Shown here in pieces: positions 37,155 to 46,333 of a DNA stretch of 64,000 nucleotides. Positions within the stretch are counted from its first letter, which is position 1, and the number at the start of each line of letters is the position of its first letter. The DNA is from SIAQ01 sp963767835 (GTDB lineage: Bacteria; Planctomycetota; Planctomycetia; Gemmatales; Gemmataceae). Below the pieces are notes generated by a model, which saw only the letters and a program-made list of their open reading frames with translations, made no database searches and was not told the origin of the DNA. The stretch spans positions 124,001 through 188,000 of the forward strand of contig CAVYFY010000013.1 of assembly GCA_963767835.1 (NCBI GenBank), given 5' to 3'. The position numbers and the translations under genes were made by a program.

Positions 37155-37850
37155 TCATGGTTCATCCCCGGGGTTCGGATTACCTCCCCCCTGGGCTTTG
37201 CTTCGCTGTGCTGACTGCTCGCGGCGCCATTGGGCGATCGCCGGGTGGTTGCCGCTGAGCAGTATTTCCGGCACTTCCATGCCGCGGAAAACGCGAGGGC
37301 GCGTGTACTGTGGATATTCCAGTCGGCCCGGTTCGCTGTGCGATTCCTCGCTGACGCTTTCCTCATCCCCCAAAACGCCGGGGACGTAGCGGATGACGGC
37401 GTCGATGACAACCATCGCCGGCACCTCGCCGCCGTTGCAAACGAAATCGCCGATCGATATCTCGCGAGGCTTCAATCCCAGGCGAATCCGCTCATCAAAG
37501 CCTTCATAGCGGCCACACAGCAGCAGCAATCGCTTATGGGTCGCCAACTCGAGGACGACTTCTTGCGTGAGCCGTTGTCCGCCCGGCGTCAGCATCACCA
37601 ACAGGCCGGGCTCTGGTTCCTGGGCCTGCACGCCTTCCACTGCTTCGAAAACTGGCTCGGGCAAGAGTACCATACCCGGCCCGCCGCCGAACGGGCGATC
37701 ATCCACGCACTTGTGTTTCCCCTTGGCCCAATCACGGATGTTCCAGACACGGATGTCCACGAGGCCACGCTCGATGGCCAGCTTGAGCAGGCTTTGCGTG
37801 AAATAGCCCTGAAACAAATCGGGGAACAGCGTCAGGACATCGAAGCGCAT
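37155..37850 (-). CDS. trmD: tRNA (guanine-37-N1)-methyltransferase
   Basis: A 231-aa SPOUT methyltransferase that modifies G37 next to the anticodon and guards the frame in translation. MRFDVLTLFPDLFQGYFTQS, DDRPFGGGPGMVL, LCGRYEGFDERIR and SIGDFVCNGGEVPAMVVIDA are all standard TrmD text, including the trefoil-knot SAM site. Its start lies inside the last codons of the extended rpsP frame (19-base overlap), a spacing created by a palindromic insertion at the 3' end of rpsP. The C-terminal 25 residues are low-complexity. Confidence 0.95.
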   Translation of the reverse strand: MRFDVLTLFPDLFQGYFTQSLLKLAIERGLVDIRVWNIRDWAKGKHKCVDDRPFGGGPGMVLLPEPVFEAVEGVQAQEPEPGLLVMLTPGGQRLTQEVVLELATHKRLLLLCGRYEGFDERIRLGLKPREISIGDFVCNGGEVPAMVVIDAVIRYVPGVLGDEESVSEESHSEPGRLEYPQYTRPRVFRGMEVPEILLSGNHPAIAQWRREQSAQRSKAQGGGNPNPGDEP

Positions 37851-38248
37851 GTCTGGATTCCGTGGGGCCAGGCTTTCCAGCCTGGCCGAATCGGCCGCGA
37901 CTGTGTTGCTTGTGCGTTCGGCCAGGCTGGAAAGCCTGGCCCCACGGAATCAGCTCTGCGCCGCGCGGGAGCAGCCGCGGCTTGCGCAGCCGCCTCTTCG
38001 GCTTTCTTCAGGTGCTTGTCCAGAAGCGCCTGCACTTTTTCCGACGGCAAAGCGCCGATGCTCATCCAGTACTTGATCCGATCCGGCTTGAGCATGACGC
38101 GGCTGTCTTTGTTCTTGACCATCGGATCGTAAGCGCCGAGGTCTTCCAGCGTCCGCCCATCGCGCGGCTGGCGCGAATCGATCGCCACGATGCGGAAATA
38201 GGGCCGATGCTTGCGGCCCATCTTTTTCATGCGAATGCGCACTGCCAC
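37832..38248 (-). CDS. rpsP: 30S ribosomal protein S16 with palindrome-encoded tail
   Basis: VAVRIRMKKMGRKHRPYFRI and DPMVKNKDSRVMLKPDRIKY are S16. I chose GTG 38248, preceded by aaaggtg, as the start; the upstream TTG would add five odd residues. The normal protein would end near residue 98 (after AAQAAAAPARRRA). Instead the frame enters an inserted double hairpin (37857-37950) and gains about 38 residues (VGPGFPAWPN, then PGWKAWPHG), running into the trmD start. The core fold is complete, so the ribosome probably tolerates the tail. The gene is second in the ffh cluster. Confidence 0.9.
   Translation of the reverse strand: MAVRIRMKKMGRKHRPYFRIVAIDSRQPRDGRTLEDLGAYDPMVKNKDSRVMLKPDRIKYWMSIGALPSEKVQALLDKHLKKAEEAAAQAAAAPARRRADSVGPGFPAWPNAQATQSRPIRPGWKAWPHGIQTCASMS
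37857..37950. repeat. Double-hairpin palindrome forming the 3' end of rpsP
   Basis: Perfect 34-nt arms (37857-37890 and 37917-37950) with a 26-nt loop. Each arm is itself a hairpin (ggccaggct paired with agcctggcc). The element begins seven bases before the trmD start and encodes most of the extra tail of S16. The layout matches a BIME-like pair of REP hairpins that landed between two essential genes. Confidence 0.8.
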
Positions 38249-38368
38249 GATTGCACCTTTCAAAAAACCCGGAAAATCGTGAGCGGTTTAGTATACGAAA
38301 AAGCCGGTGGGGCGTCACCTTCGGATCGAAAATCCGAAATCCGAATCTCGAAACCCGAAACAAATCCG

Positions 38369-38488
38369 AAATCTAGCCACGGATGAAACACGGATTGAAC
38401 ACGGATAAAAGGCAGAGTGGAAGAAAGGAAGAACTAACACACGATTTCCCATCCGTGTTCAATCCGTGTTTCATCCGTGGCTAGATTT
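38369..38488. repeat. 38-bp inverted pair, 'aaatctagccacggatgaa' family, copy 1
   Basis: Arms 38369-38406 and 38451-38488 are exact reverse complements (38 of 38) around a 44-nt loop. Each arm contains acacggat twice. It fills most of the gap between ffh and rpsP. Further copies lie at 40191-40308 and 41433-41470. Confidence 0.8.
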
Positions 38489-38513
38489 CAGATTTCGAGA
38501 TTCGGATTTTTCG

Positions 38514-40006
38514 TCACTTCCGCTTTTTGCTCTGCTTCCTTTGCTTCTTGCGCTCGTCCGCCCGCTCCTTGGGCGTTTTGCGATGGCCCGTCCCGATCTT
38601 TTGCTTTGGCATCATGCCGCCCGGGCTGAACGCGCCGGCTTTGCCCATGCCGGTCAGCATCTTGAATTTGTCGAGGATCGACATGCTGGCGATTTGCCGC
38701 ATGATGACGCGCACTTGCGAGAATTGATTCAAAAACTGCTTGATGTCGTGCGGCTCCGTGCCGCTCCCCGCAGCGATGCGGCGGCGCCGGCTTAAATCGA
38801 TGATGTCCGGATTCTTCCGCTCCTGTTTCGTCATCGCATCGATCATGCCCTGGATGCGCTTGACCCCGACGTCGGGATCTTCATCTTCTGGGATCAATTC
38901 GCCCATGCCGGGCATGTTGGCCATCATGTCCTTCATGCCGCCCATCTTGGCCATCTGCTGAAATTGCTTGCGAAAATCGTTGAGATTGAAGTCGCCGCTT
39001 TCGAGCTTCTTGCGCTGGGCCTCGATCTCCTCGACGCTCAGCTCGGATTGGACCTGCTGCACCTTGCGGATGATGGCGCCGATGTCGCCGTGCCCCATGA
39101 TGCGCTGGGCCATGCCTTCGGGGACGAATTCCTCAAGGGCGTTGAGTTTTTCGCCGACGCCGCACAGCTTGATCGGGACGTTGGTGATTTGCTTGATGGA
39201 GAGAGCCGCCCCGCCGCGGGCGTCGCCGTCGAGCTTGGTGAGGATGACGCCGTTGAGATCGAGGGCGTCGTTGAAGGCCTTGGCGCTGTTGACGGCGTCC
39301 TGGCCGGTCATGGCGTCGCAGACGAAGAAGACATCGTCGGGGCGCACGAGCTTGTCGATCTGCTTGAGCTCCTCCATCGGCATCTCGGCGATGTGGAGTC
39401 GGCCCGCGGTATCGAGGATGACAACGTCGTTGCCGGTATTCTTGGCCTGGGCGACGGCGTTCTGGCAGACCTTGACGGGATTGCCGGCGCGCGCCGGTCG
39501 CTGGGCTTTCGCTGTAGACGGCGACCCCGAGTTGCTCGCCGAGCGTCTTCAGTTGCTCGACGGCGGCGGGGCGCTGCAAGTCGGCGGCGACCATCATCGG
39601 CTTCTTGTTGAAGCGGTCGCGCAGCATCATCGCCAGCTTGCCGCAAGTCGTCGTCTTGCCGCGAGCCTTGCAGGCCGCACAGCATCAGGATGGTCGGGCG
39701 GTCCTTGGCGAAGTGGAACACCGGCTCGGGGCGCTCGGCCTCCCCCTTCATAAGCCGAACCAGTTCCTGGTAAATGATGTTGACGATCTGCTCGCTCGGA
39801 TCGATCGAGCGCAACACCTCCTGGCCGAGCGCTTGCTTCTTGACCCGTTCAATGAATTCATTGGCGACGTTGAAATTGACGTCGGCTTCCAGAAGCGCGG
39901 TGCGAACCTGGCGCAGGCCTTCCTGCACGTTCGCCTCGGTGATGCGGCCCTTGCCGCGCAAGTTTTTCATGGCATCCGAGATGCCGCGCATGATGCCTTC
40001 GAACAT
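38514..40006 (-). CDS. ffh: Signal recognition particle protein, two frame breaks
   Basis: The SRP GTPase of about 497 residues, which binds 4.5S RNA and delivers nascent membrane proteins to FtsY. Visible parts are the N domain (MFEGIMRGISDAMKNLRGKG), the G domain with VAADLQRPAAVEQL and DVVILDTAGRLHIAEMPM, TKLDGDARGG, and the Met-rich M domain (GMKDMMANMPGMG). The P-loop region LMLCGLQGS is followed by one extra base near 39667; a second one-base slip lies near 39500 (around VYSESP). All three frames together give one complete Ffh. Because Ffh is essential in nearly all bacteria, these breaks are strong evidence for errors in the assembled sequence. Confidence 0.9.
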
Positions 40007-40190
40007 GGCGTGATTCCGTGACCCGATTTCGCCCAGTAGTCGAGCGCAGTATTATAGAATCTTCGGCCTTATCTCACAACGGGACGATGCGGCCGTGAAA
40101 TCTCGATTGCGGGGCTGAAAAAAAATGAGGACAAGAACGGCATAGTCCTTGTCCACTGCGTCGGCGCGATGGAAAATCCAGCAGTTCCAG

Positions 40191-40308
40191 AAATCTAGCC
40201 ACGCATGAAACACAGACGGAACACGGATGGGAAATCGCGTGTTAATTCTCGCTTTTCCACGCAGCTTCATATCCGTGTTGCATCTGTGTTTCATCCGTGG
40301 CTAGATTT
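40191..40308. repeat. 'aaatctagccacggatgaa' family, copy 2 (imperfect pair)
   Basis: Left arm 40191-40228 and right arm 40271-40308 match each other and copy 1 with several substitutions, and the pairing extends outward (ttccag/ctggaa). It lies in the 327-base gap between DUF1559 copy 1 and ffh. Apart from this pair nothing else was recognised in the gap. Confidence 0.7.
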
Positions 40309-40332
40309 CCTGGAACCAATGAGATTCGAATC

Positions 40333-41201
40333 TCACGTGTCAGGGAGGGTGACGACTTCGCCGCCGTTGGGGGTGAGGAAGGCGCCGAAGATGACTCCGG
40401 ACATGTTGTAGGGGAACATGCGCACGGTGCCGTCGCACATACCCATCAAGCCGCCTTGCGGGAAGGCGCTGCCCCACATGGTTCCCGTGGTGGAGATGGC
40501 GGTGCCGGGGTCGCGCGCCAGCAGGCAGTTGGGGCTGGAGGCGGTGTTGGGTCCGCCGCGCGGTGCCCCAGGTGCCGCCGTTGAGGACGCCAACGGAAAT
40601 GTTGGTCATATCGGTGGTGGTTGCGTATTGGGTGGTCTGGATGTTGCCATGACCGGCGAAAACGGTATTCGATGATCCGTCGATCATGCCGGTCATGCGC
40701 CGCTTGGTATCGGCAGCGGCGGCGCCGGAAGAGCCGCCGGTGGCGTCATTGAGGTAGATGTTGAGATAGTAATCGCTCCAGGGCCAATTGGCGGTGGTGG
40801 AATAGCTCGGCCTGCCGCGTCCGGGGCACATGAAGGCGGCGATGCCGGCGGAGGGCGCGACGGCCGTATTGAACAACGGCGCTTGATCGATGTAGGGAAG
40901 GATCTGGAAATGCCAGCTGCCGCTCGTGGCGGTCGCCGCCGTCGCCGCCAGGTAGTAGGTCGTGCCGCCGACGGCCTGGCTTGAGCCATTGAACGGGAAT
41001 CGCTTGTTGGCATCATGAAACGAATTCGATGCCAGGGCCTGCTGCTTCAGATTGTTGATCGATTGCGTGCGCGCCGCGGCTTCACGCACCTTCTGGACGG
41101 CTGGAACCAGGAGGGCAATAAGAATTGCAATGATGGCGATGACAACCAGCAACTCGATCAGGGTAAAGCCCCGCCGGTTCAACAATGCGCGCTGACTCAT
41201 G
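40333..41201 (-). CDS. DUF1559 prepilin-like protein, copy 1 (one frame break)
   Basis: A planctomycete DUF1559 protein of about 289 residues. The N-terminus is a type IV pilin/pseudopilin signal: RRGFTLIELLVVIAIIAIL, with Phe as the first mature residue, followed by a long helix. The C-terminal beta domain (VFAGHGNIQTTQYATTTDMT and MWGSAFPQGGLMGMCDG) is shared with copy 2. Near 40565 the frame slips by one base (after LNGGTWGTA); RGGPNTASSPNCLLARDP continues in the next frame to TGA at 40333. Copy 2 shows the unbroken version, which confirms the correction. The protein would be processed by a prepilin peptidase and placed in the cell envelope. Confidence 0.8.
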
Positions 41202-41432
41202 CATGAACCTCCAAAAAGAGGGCAATCAAAAAAAGAAGAAAAGGAAAAACCGCCCTGCGGCGAGAATGCTCCTCGCATCCCAGAGAAAAAGAAAATTTCG
41301 ATGACGTGATGCCACGGTTTTCCAATGATTATGAAATCTTAATGATTCACGGGCTGGATTGCCAAGACTAAAATCGGATGAGACTCCTGATTCATTAATT
41401 CTTCACGTTCATGAGATTCATGGTCGTCCCAC

Positions 41433-41470
41433 AAATCTAGCCACGGATGAAACACACACGGAACACGGAT
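41433..41470. repeat. 'aaatctagccacggatgaa' family, copy 3 (single arm)
   Basis: aaatctagccacggatgaaa and acacacacggaacacggat lie next to each other here. No second arm is nearby; only gaaatctagcc is found again at 41579. The 403-base gap between the two DUF1559 genes otherwise holds AT-rich sequence and the terminator at 41518-41558. Confidence 0.6.
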
Positions 41471-41517
41471 GGGAAAATCGCGTGCTCACGCTCGCTTCTT
41501 CCACTCTGTCACGCCCC

Positions 41518-41558
41518 AAAAAAAAGGAGCCATCCCTTCCACGCTGGGAAGGGACGGC
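41518..41558 (-). terminator. Rho-independent terminator after DUF1559 copy 2
   Basis: Read on the minus strand, gccgtcccttcc and ggaagggatggc form a stem (one mismatch and a G-T type pair) closed by a short loop, followed after tcc by eight T (41525 down to 41518). It lies about 45 bases after the stop of the copy 2 gene, in the correct direction. Confidence 0.75.
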
Positions 41559-41603
41559 CCCGATTGCTTGAACGCGATGAAATCTAGCCCTGCGGCATCG
41601 ATC

Positions 41604-42467
41604 TCACGTGTCAGGCAGCGTGCAGACTTCGCCGCCGTTCGGGGTGAGGAACGCGCCGAAGATGACTCCGGACATGTTGTAGGGGAACATGCGGACGGTG
41701 CCGTCGCACATGCCCATCAGGCCGCCCTGCGGGAAGGCGCTGCCCCACATGGTTCCCGTCGTGCTGACTGCGGTGACGGGATCGCGAGCCAGCAGGCAGT
41801 TGGGGCTGGAAGCGGTATTCGGGCCGCCGCGTGCCGTGCCCCAGGTGCCGCCGCTTTGGATCCCGATGGAAACGTTGATCATATCGAAGGTCTGGGCGTA
41901 AAGCGTGGTCTGGATACTGCCGTGCCCCGCGAAAACGGTATTCGATGATCCGTCAATCATGCCGACCAGGGTGCGTTTGGAATCGGCTGTGGCGGGGGCG
42001 CTGCCGGAGGTGTCATTGAGGTAGTCGTTGATGAAGTAATCGAGCCAGGGCCAGTTGGCGCTGGTCGAATAGCTCGCCCGACCGCGGCCGGGGCACAGGT
42101 AGCAAGCGATGCCGGCGGCGGGAGCGGTCGCGACGGTGAACAGCGGCGCTTGATCGATGTAGGGGAGAATTTGGAACGCCCAGCTGCCGCTTTGGGCATT
42201 CGCCGCCGTGGCCGCTAGGTAGTAGGTCGTGCCGCCGGAGCTCGTGCTGGAGCCGTTGAACGGCAACCGCTTGTTGGCGTCCGCGAACGAATTCGCCGCC
42301 AAAGCCATCTGCTTCAGGTTGTTGATCGACTGCGTGCGCGCCGCGGCTTCACGCACCTTCTGGACCGCTGGAACCAGGAGGGCGATCAGAATTGCAATGA
42401 TGGCGATCACCACCAGCAACTCGATCAGGGTGAAGCCCTGCCGGCCCAAAAACTTGCGCTGACTCAT
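41604..42467 (-). CDS. DUF1559 prepilin-like protein, copy 2
   Basis: A 287-aa intact paralogue of the neighbouring gene: the same pilin-like start (RQGFTLIELLVVIAIIAIL), the same AAARTQSINNLKQ helix and a nearly identical C-terminal half (SSPNCLLARDPVTAVSTTGT, VRMFPYNMSGVIFGAFLTPN). Differences cluster in the middle third. A ggaggt ribosome-binding site precedes ATG 42467, and a terminator follows. The pair arose by tandem duplication. DUF1559 proteins occur in tens of copies in planctomycete genomes; the role is not established. Confidence 0.85.
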   Translation of the reverse strand: MSQRKFLGRQGFTLIELLVVIAIIAILIALLVPAVQKVREAAARTQSINNLKQMALAANSFADANKRLPFNGSSTSSGGTTYYLAATAANAQSGSWAFQILPYIDQAPLFTVATAPAAGIACYLCPGRGRASYSTSANWPWLDYFINDYLNDTSGSAPATADSKRTLVGMIDGSSNTVFAGHGSIQTTLYAQTFDMINVSIGIQSGGTWGTARGGPNTASSPNCLLARDPVTAVSTTGTMWGSAFPQGGLMGMCDGTVRMFPYNMSGVIFGAFLTPNGGEVCTLPDT

Positions 42468-43059
42468 ACAGACCTCCACAAGGAGAATTAGAAAGCGGAG
42501 AGAAACCGTCCCTCCGGCGGGGATCGTCCCGGCTCACGTACAAGGCAAAGAAAAAGCCGAAAAAACACTAATCGAGTGAGACAAGACTCTCCATTGTCAA
42601 ACATCTTAATCTTCGGTGCTATCACTGCCAAGGGTAAATGCCGACTTTTTGGGAATTTAATCAAATTGTCACAATCCCAAGGAACAAGTGGCATATGCGG
42701 AACCCGCTTGGCTTTTGCGCCCACGGAATACCTGGGGCTTTACAACGCAATTGAACCACAGAGAAACAAAGGCACAGAGAAAAGGCAGGGGTCAAAACGT
42801 GGATCGAAATCGCGTTCCTGCAGCGCCTGGCGCAGCTGCAGACATGCTGCCACAGCGCCGCCGCCAAGATCGGCTCGGCAAGGCGATGCGATGGTGCATC
42901 CGGTTTTACCTCCATCAGCTGACGCGCTCCAGGGCGATTTTCTCGAAATCCTCCGACCGATTGGCCAGCTGCTTGGGCGAGTCGTCCAGCCGCGGCGGCA
43001 CGTTTTGAGCACCGACGGCGCGCGGCGGTAATTTCGCTTTGGGGTGCACCGTCGGCCGG
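42468..43059. other. Intergenic region with accacagaga repeat and possible gene tail
   Basis: No independent gene is supported. ttgaaccacagagaaacaaa and ggcacagagaaa (42751-42783) belong to a simple cacagaga-type repeat often seen between planctomycete genes. On the minus strand 42915-43055 reads DRPTVHPKAKLPPRAVGAQN and ends in SEDFEKIALERVS. This could be the true C-terminus of the efflux adaptor if its stop at 43060 is another frame error. Confidence 0.4.
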
Positions 43060-44519
43060 TCATTTCCGATCTTCCAGGCGGATGGCCACGGCTCCGGACA
43101 TGCCAGGGTGGATGATGCCGTCCGGATTGGCAAGCAAAAGCTCGGCCCGCATCGACGCCGTCTTCGGATCGATGGCGCCGGACAGCCGCCAGATTTTCGC
43201 CGACCATTTCTTGCCCGGCAAGGCGTGGAACACGACTTCCGCGGCGTCGCCCCGCTTGATGGTAGGGACGTCCGCCTCAGGAATCGCGATGACGACGCGC
43301 ATCAGGTCCGTTCGCTGCACGACAAACAACGGCTTCTGCATGGGCGCATCGTTGCCGGACCGAATGAATGCGCCGGTCGAGAAGTTGCGTTCCGTGACGA
43401 CGCCGTCGAACGGAGTTGTAATGGTTTTATAGGAAAGTCGATCTTTGGAGTTATCGAGCTTCATAGCGGCCGCTGCAACGTCGCATTCAGCCGCGGCTAC
43501 ACCGACCTTGCCTTGCACCAACTTGGCCTTGGCAACGACATAATGAGCCTTGGCAGCCATTACCGCGAGTTCGGCGCTCTTCTCGGCGTCAACGGCGGCG
43601 ACGTGGCGCTCCTGGCTCTCGTTCAACAGGTTTTCGTCGATGCTCTTCTTTTCAAAAAGGTCTTTCATCCGTTTAAGTTGCAATTCGCGGAACCTCACGG
43701 CGGCAGCCGCGCTTTTGACCGCCAGCTTGGCGTGGTCCACCGCGACGGCGGCCGCTTGCAGTTCGCCTCGGCGCCTTCGGCCCGGGTCCTTGCCCCCTCG
43801 ACGCGCGCACGTGCTTGATTCACCGCCGCCTCATCCAGGCGAACCTGGGACTGAAGCTCGGGAACATAAAGCTCGGCGAGAGCTTGGTCTTTCTTGACGC
43901 GGTCGCCAATATCGACGCGCGCTTCCTTGAGGAACCCAGGAATGAGGCAGGCAATCCGGACCGACTCGTAAGCCTCGACTTGTGCTGTCAGCAATAAGGT
44001 GCGCGGCGCATCGGCTTTTTTGATCGGCGGAGCCTGCGTGCCGCCGGTCACTGTGCCGGCTGCTTGAGCCGTGGCTCGCTCCAGCGCGATCTCCACGCGC
44101 AGGCGTTCCACCTTGGCCAGGAGCGCCGTCGCCTCGCGGCCTTGGCCGGTCGTCTGAAACCCCAGCGCAATGCGCTCATTTTCCTTGGCCGCTTCCAGGA
44201 AGCTGCTTAGCACTTTGACGCGTTCCTGATCGGTCTTGCACAGATCGAGGGCCGCCTCATGGGCGATGCGAGTCGCGCCAATGACTTCGACGCCGTCGGA
44301 CTGATTATTCGCGAATCTCGCTTTGGCGAGCTTCGCCAGGGCGCGGGCAGCCGCGAGCCGCTCCGCCAGCAAATCCTGAAGCCTAGCGTCGCTCCTTTTC
44401 AGCTGGGCCGACTCCTGACCCGATGCCGGAACAACGCCGATGGACGATTGGCCCGCGCTGGTCAGCAAAAGTACCGCAAGTGCGATGAGCGAAGTGAAGC
44501 GCATTTTGCCTGGCAACAT
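43060..44519 (-). CDS. HlyD/RND-type efflux periplasmic adaptor, one frame break
   Basis: A membrane-fusion protein of about 486 residues with a signal peptide (MRFTSLIALAVLLLTSAG). An N-terminal helical region is followed by the barrel-sandwich half TLLLTAQVEAYESVRIACLI and PGFLKEARVDIGDRVKKDQA, a long coiled-coil hairpin, the second half TITTPFDGVVTERNFSTGAF and a beta-barrel (DLMRVVIAIPEADVPTIKRG). Near 43768 one base is missing (GAEA then ELQAAAVAVDHAK). It would link an inner-membrane pump to an outer channel, but no pump gene is in the window, so it is an orphan. ATG 44519 follows ggagag. The C-terminus may extend further (see the region to 42915). Confidence 0.8.
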
Positions 44520-44764
44520 GGTAACTCTCCTTGCTTGAGGTGATGCAGCCCTCACCACAGGATGAACAGGGGCAGAATAGGTGTCGCATCGTCCCATTCA
44601 TTGTATTCCGTACCCCATTGCGGAAGACGTGTCTCTATTGCGGCTTTGCGCCTATTTCCAATAGAGTAACTACAGATCATGCGGCGCAATTCGTTTTGCG
44701 AAAGAGCATTGGCGATGCTGAAAGCGAGTCGTTTTGTGCGCAGTGCCTGGGGAGAAGGTGTAAC

Positions 44765-45433
44765 ATGAGCCGATGCGCAACTCCACTCGCGGTTGTATTG
44801 TTCTTTGCCAGTTCCCTCTGGGCCGGCGAGGACGCGGCCATCGAGAAAACGCTCAAATCTCTTGATGGCGTTTTCCTGCGCGATGACAAGGCCGCGGGTA
44901 AGCCGATTGTCGAGATTAGCTTCTCGCAATCGAAGAAGCTCAAGAACGCTGACATGAAAATCGTCGGCAGCCTGTCCAAGTTGCGTTTCCTGAGCCTCGA
45001 TGACACCCAGGTCACCGACGCCGGCCTGAAAGAGATTGCGGGGCTGACCGGCATGAAACGCCTGTTCCTCGGCAACACGCCGATCACGGACGCCGGGCTC
45101 AAGGCATTGGCCGACATGAAAGACCTGGCGACGCTATCGCTGGGCTGCACGAAAATCAGTGACGCCGGACTGAAGGAGTTGGCCGGCTTGAAGCAATTGC
45201 ACTCGCTCGACCTGGGCGGCACCAAGGTCACCAACGCGGGCCTGAAGCATCTCGCCGGCCTGACGCAGCTCAAAAAGCTGTGCCTGCGCGACACCAGCGT
45301 CACCGATGCCGGCCTGAAGGAACTCGTGGCCTTGAGCGAATTGCGCGATCTCGATTTGATCGGCACGAAGGTGACCGCCGCGGGCATCGACGAGTTGCGC
45401 AAGGCGTTGCCGAAGTGCGAGTGTGCGCGTTGA
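44765..45433 (+). CDS. Secreted leucine-rich-repeat protein
   Basis: A 222-aa protein with a signal peptide (MSRCATPLAVVLFFASSLWA) and six to seven LRRs of 24 residues: QVTDAGLKEIAGLTGMKRLF, PITDAGLKALADMKDLATLS, KISDAGLKELAGLKQLHSLD, and so on. The unit is very uniform, so the repeats are young or under strong homogenisation. It would form a short curved beta-sheet outside the cytoplasm that binds a protein partner. gaaggtg precedes ATG 44765. It is followed after 18 bases by the protease-like gene, so they may form an operon. The frame is intact. Confidence 0.8.
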   Translation: MSRCATPLAVVLFFASSLWAGEDAAIEKTLKSLDGVFLRDDKAAGKPIVEISFSQSKKLKNADMKIVGSLSKLRFLSLDDTQVTDAGLKEIAGLTGMKRLFLGNTPITDAGLKALADMKDLATLSLGCTKISDAGLKELAGLKQLHSLDLGGTKVTNAGLKHLAGLTQLKKLCLRDTSVTDAGLKELVALSELRDLDLIGTKVTAAGIDELRKALPKCECAR

Positions 45434-45451
45434 TCCCCGGAGAACCTGCAA

Positions 45452-46324
45452 ATGCAACTTCTCGATGAAACCGTCAAGGCAGCAGTGACGCAACACCTCA
45501 TCGCACTGGAGCACCATTTCAAAGCGGATGTCGGCTTTTATTACGGATCAATCGACGCGGGTCATTTGCGAACATTCCGTGATTTCGTGGAGAAGCTGGT
45601 GTTCACCACGATCTACAACTCGTCGCGATTGGTGTTTTTCATCAACTCGCCAGGCGGGAGTGTTGAGGCCGCCGAAAAGATGGTCGAGATAATGAGGAAG
45701 CATTACCGCGAGGTTTTCTTGGTCGTGCCAGATTTCGCATTATCGGCCGGAACCATCCTCTGCATGTCTGGCGACCAAATATACATGGACTACTGTTCGT
45801 CGCTGGGCCCGATTGACCCGCAAGTGTGGAATGGGAGAGACTGGGTGCCCGCATTGGGCTACCTGGACAAGGTCGAACAACTCCTCGAGAAAGCGGCGAA
45901 GGGGGCGTTGGCGGATGCCGAATTCCTTATTCTTCAAAGCCAGGATCTGGCCCTGCTGAGCCGCTATGAGCAAGCGCGCGACCTGACAGTTACACTTCTC
46001 AAAAAGTGGTTGGTCGAGTATAAGTTCAAGGACTGGATTGTGCACGGCACCAACCCGGCTAAGAGAGGCCATCCCGTAACCACCGAGGAGAAGCAGGAAC
46101 GCGCTAAAGAAATGGCGCAGCTTCTTGGAAACAACAAGCTCTGGCATTCACACGGACGTATGATCGGGCCCGACACGCTGGGCTCGGTATTGCGCCTACG
46201 AATCAACGATTACTCAAATGATGTCACCCTTCGCTCGATGATACGCTCCTACAACGACCTCCTCACGCAGTACATCGCGAGGGGGGAGTTGAACGTGTTC
46301 CTTCACAGCCGTGAGTATTTCTGA
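45452..46324 (+). CDS. SDP/ClpP-fold serine protease-like protein
   Basis: A 290-aa protein of the ClpP/crotonase superfamily, nearest to the serine-dehydrogenase-proteinase (SDP, SppA-like) group. RLVFFINSPGGSVEAAEKMV gives the oxyanion loop (NSPGGS, residues 65-70). VPDFALSAGTILCMSGDQIY gives the candidate nucleophile Ser98. MDYCSSLGPIDPQV (112-125) is the family's next landmark. A C-terminal helical region (about 150-290) contains TTEEKQERAKEMAQLLG. There is no signal peptide or membrane anchor. It would act in the cytoplasm on unknown substrates. A 69-aa gene follows after nine bases. Confidence 0.75.
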   Translation: MQLLDETVKAAVTQHLIALEHHFKADVGFYYGSIDAGHLRTFRDFVEKLVFTTIYNSSRLVFFINSPGGSVEAAEKMVEIMRKHYREVFLVVPDFALSAGTILCMSGDQIYMDYCSSLGPIDPQVWNGRDWVPALGYLDKVEQLLEKAAKGALADAEFLILQSQDLALLSRYEQARDLTVTLLKKWLVEYKFKDWIVHGTNPAKRGHPVTTEEKQERAKEMAQLLGNNKLWHSHGRMIGPDTLGSVLRLRINDYSNDVTLRSMIRSYNDLLTQYIARGELNVFLHSREYF

Positions 46325-46333
46325 GGTGCCCCG

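Noticed and set aside
38369..38488. Closely spaced repeats that at first resemble a CRISPR array
   Set aside because: The two units are inverted, not direct, there are only two, spacing is not regular, and no cas gene is present.
39490..39670. Programmed frameshifting in ffh
   Set aside because: No slippery heptamer or stimulatory structure is evident, two separate slips would be needed, and similar slips occur in a dozen unrelated genes here.
42740..43207. A 155-codon minus-strand frame overlapping the end of the efflux adaptor
   Set aside because: The text is Arg/Pro-rich, runs across a simple repeat and has no family match. Only a short alternative frame to 42915 looks gene-like, and it may be the adaptor's own tail.
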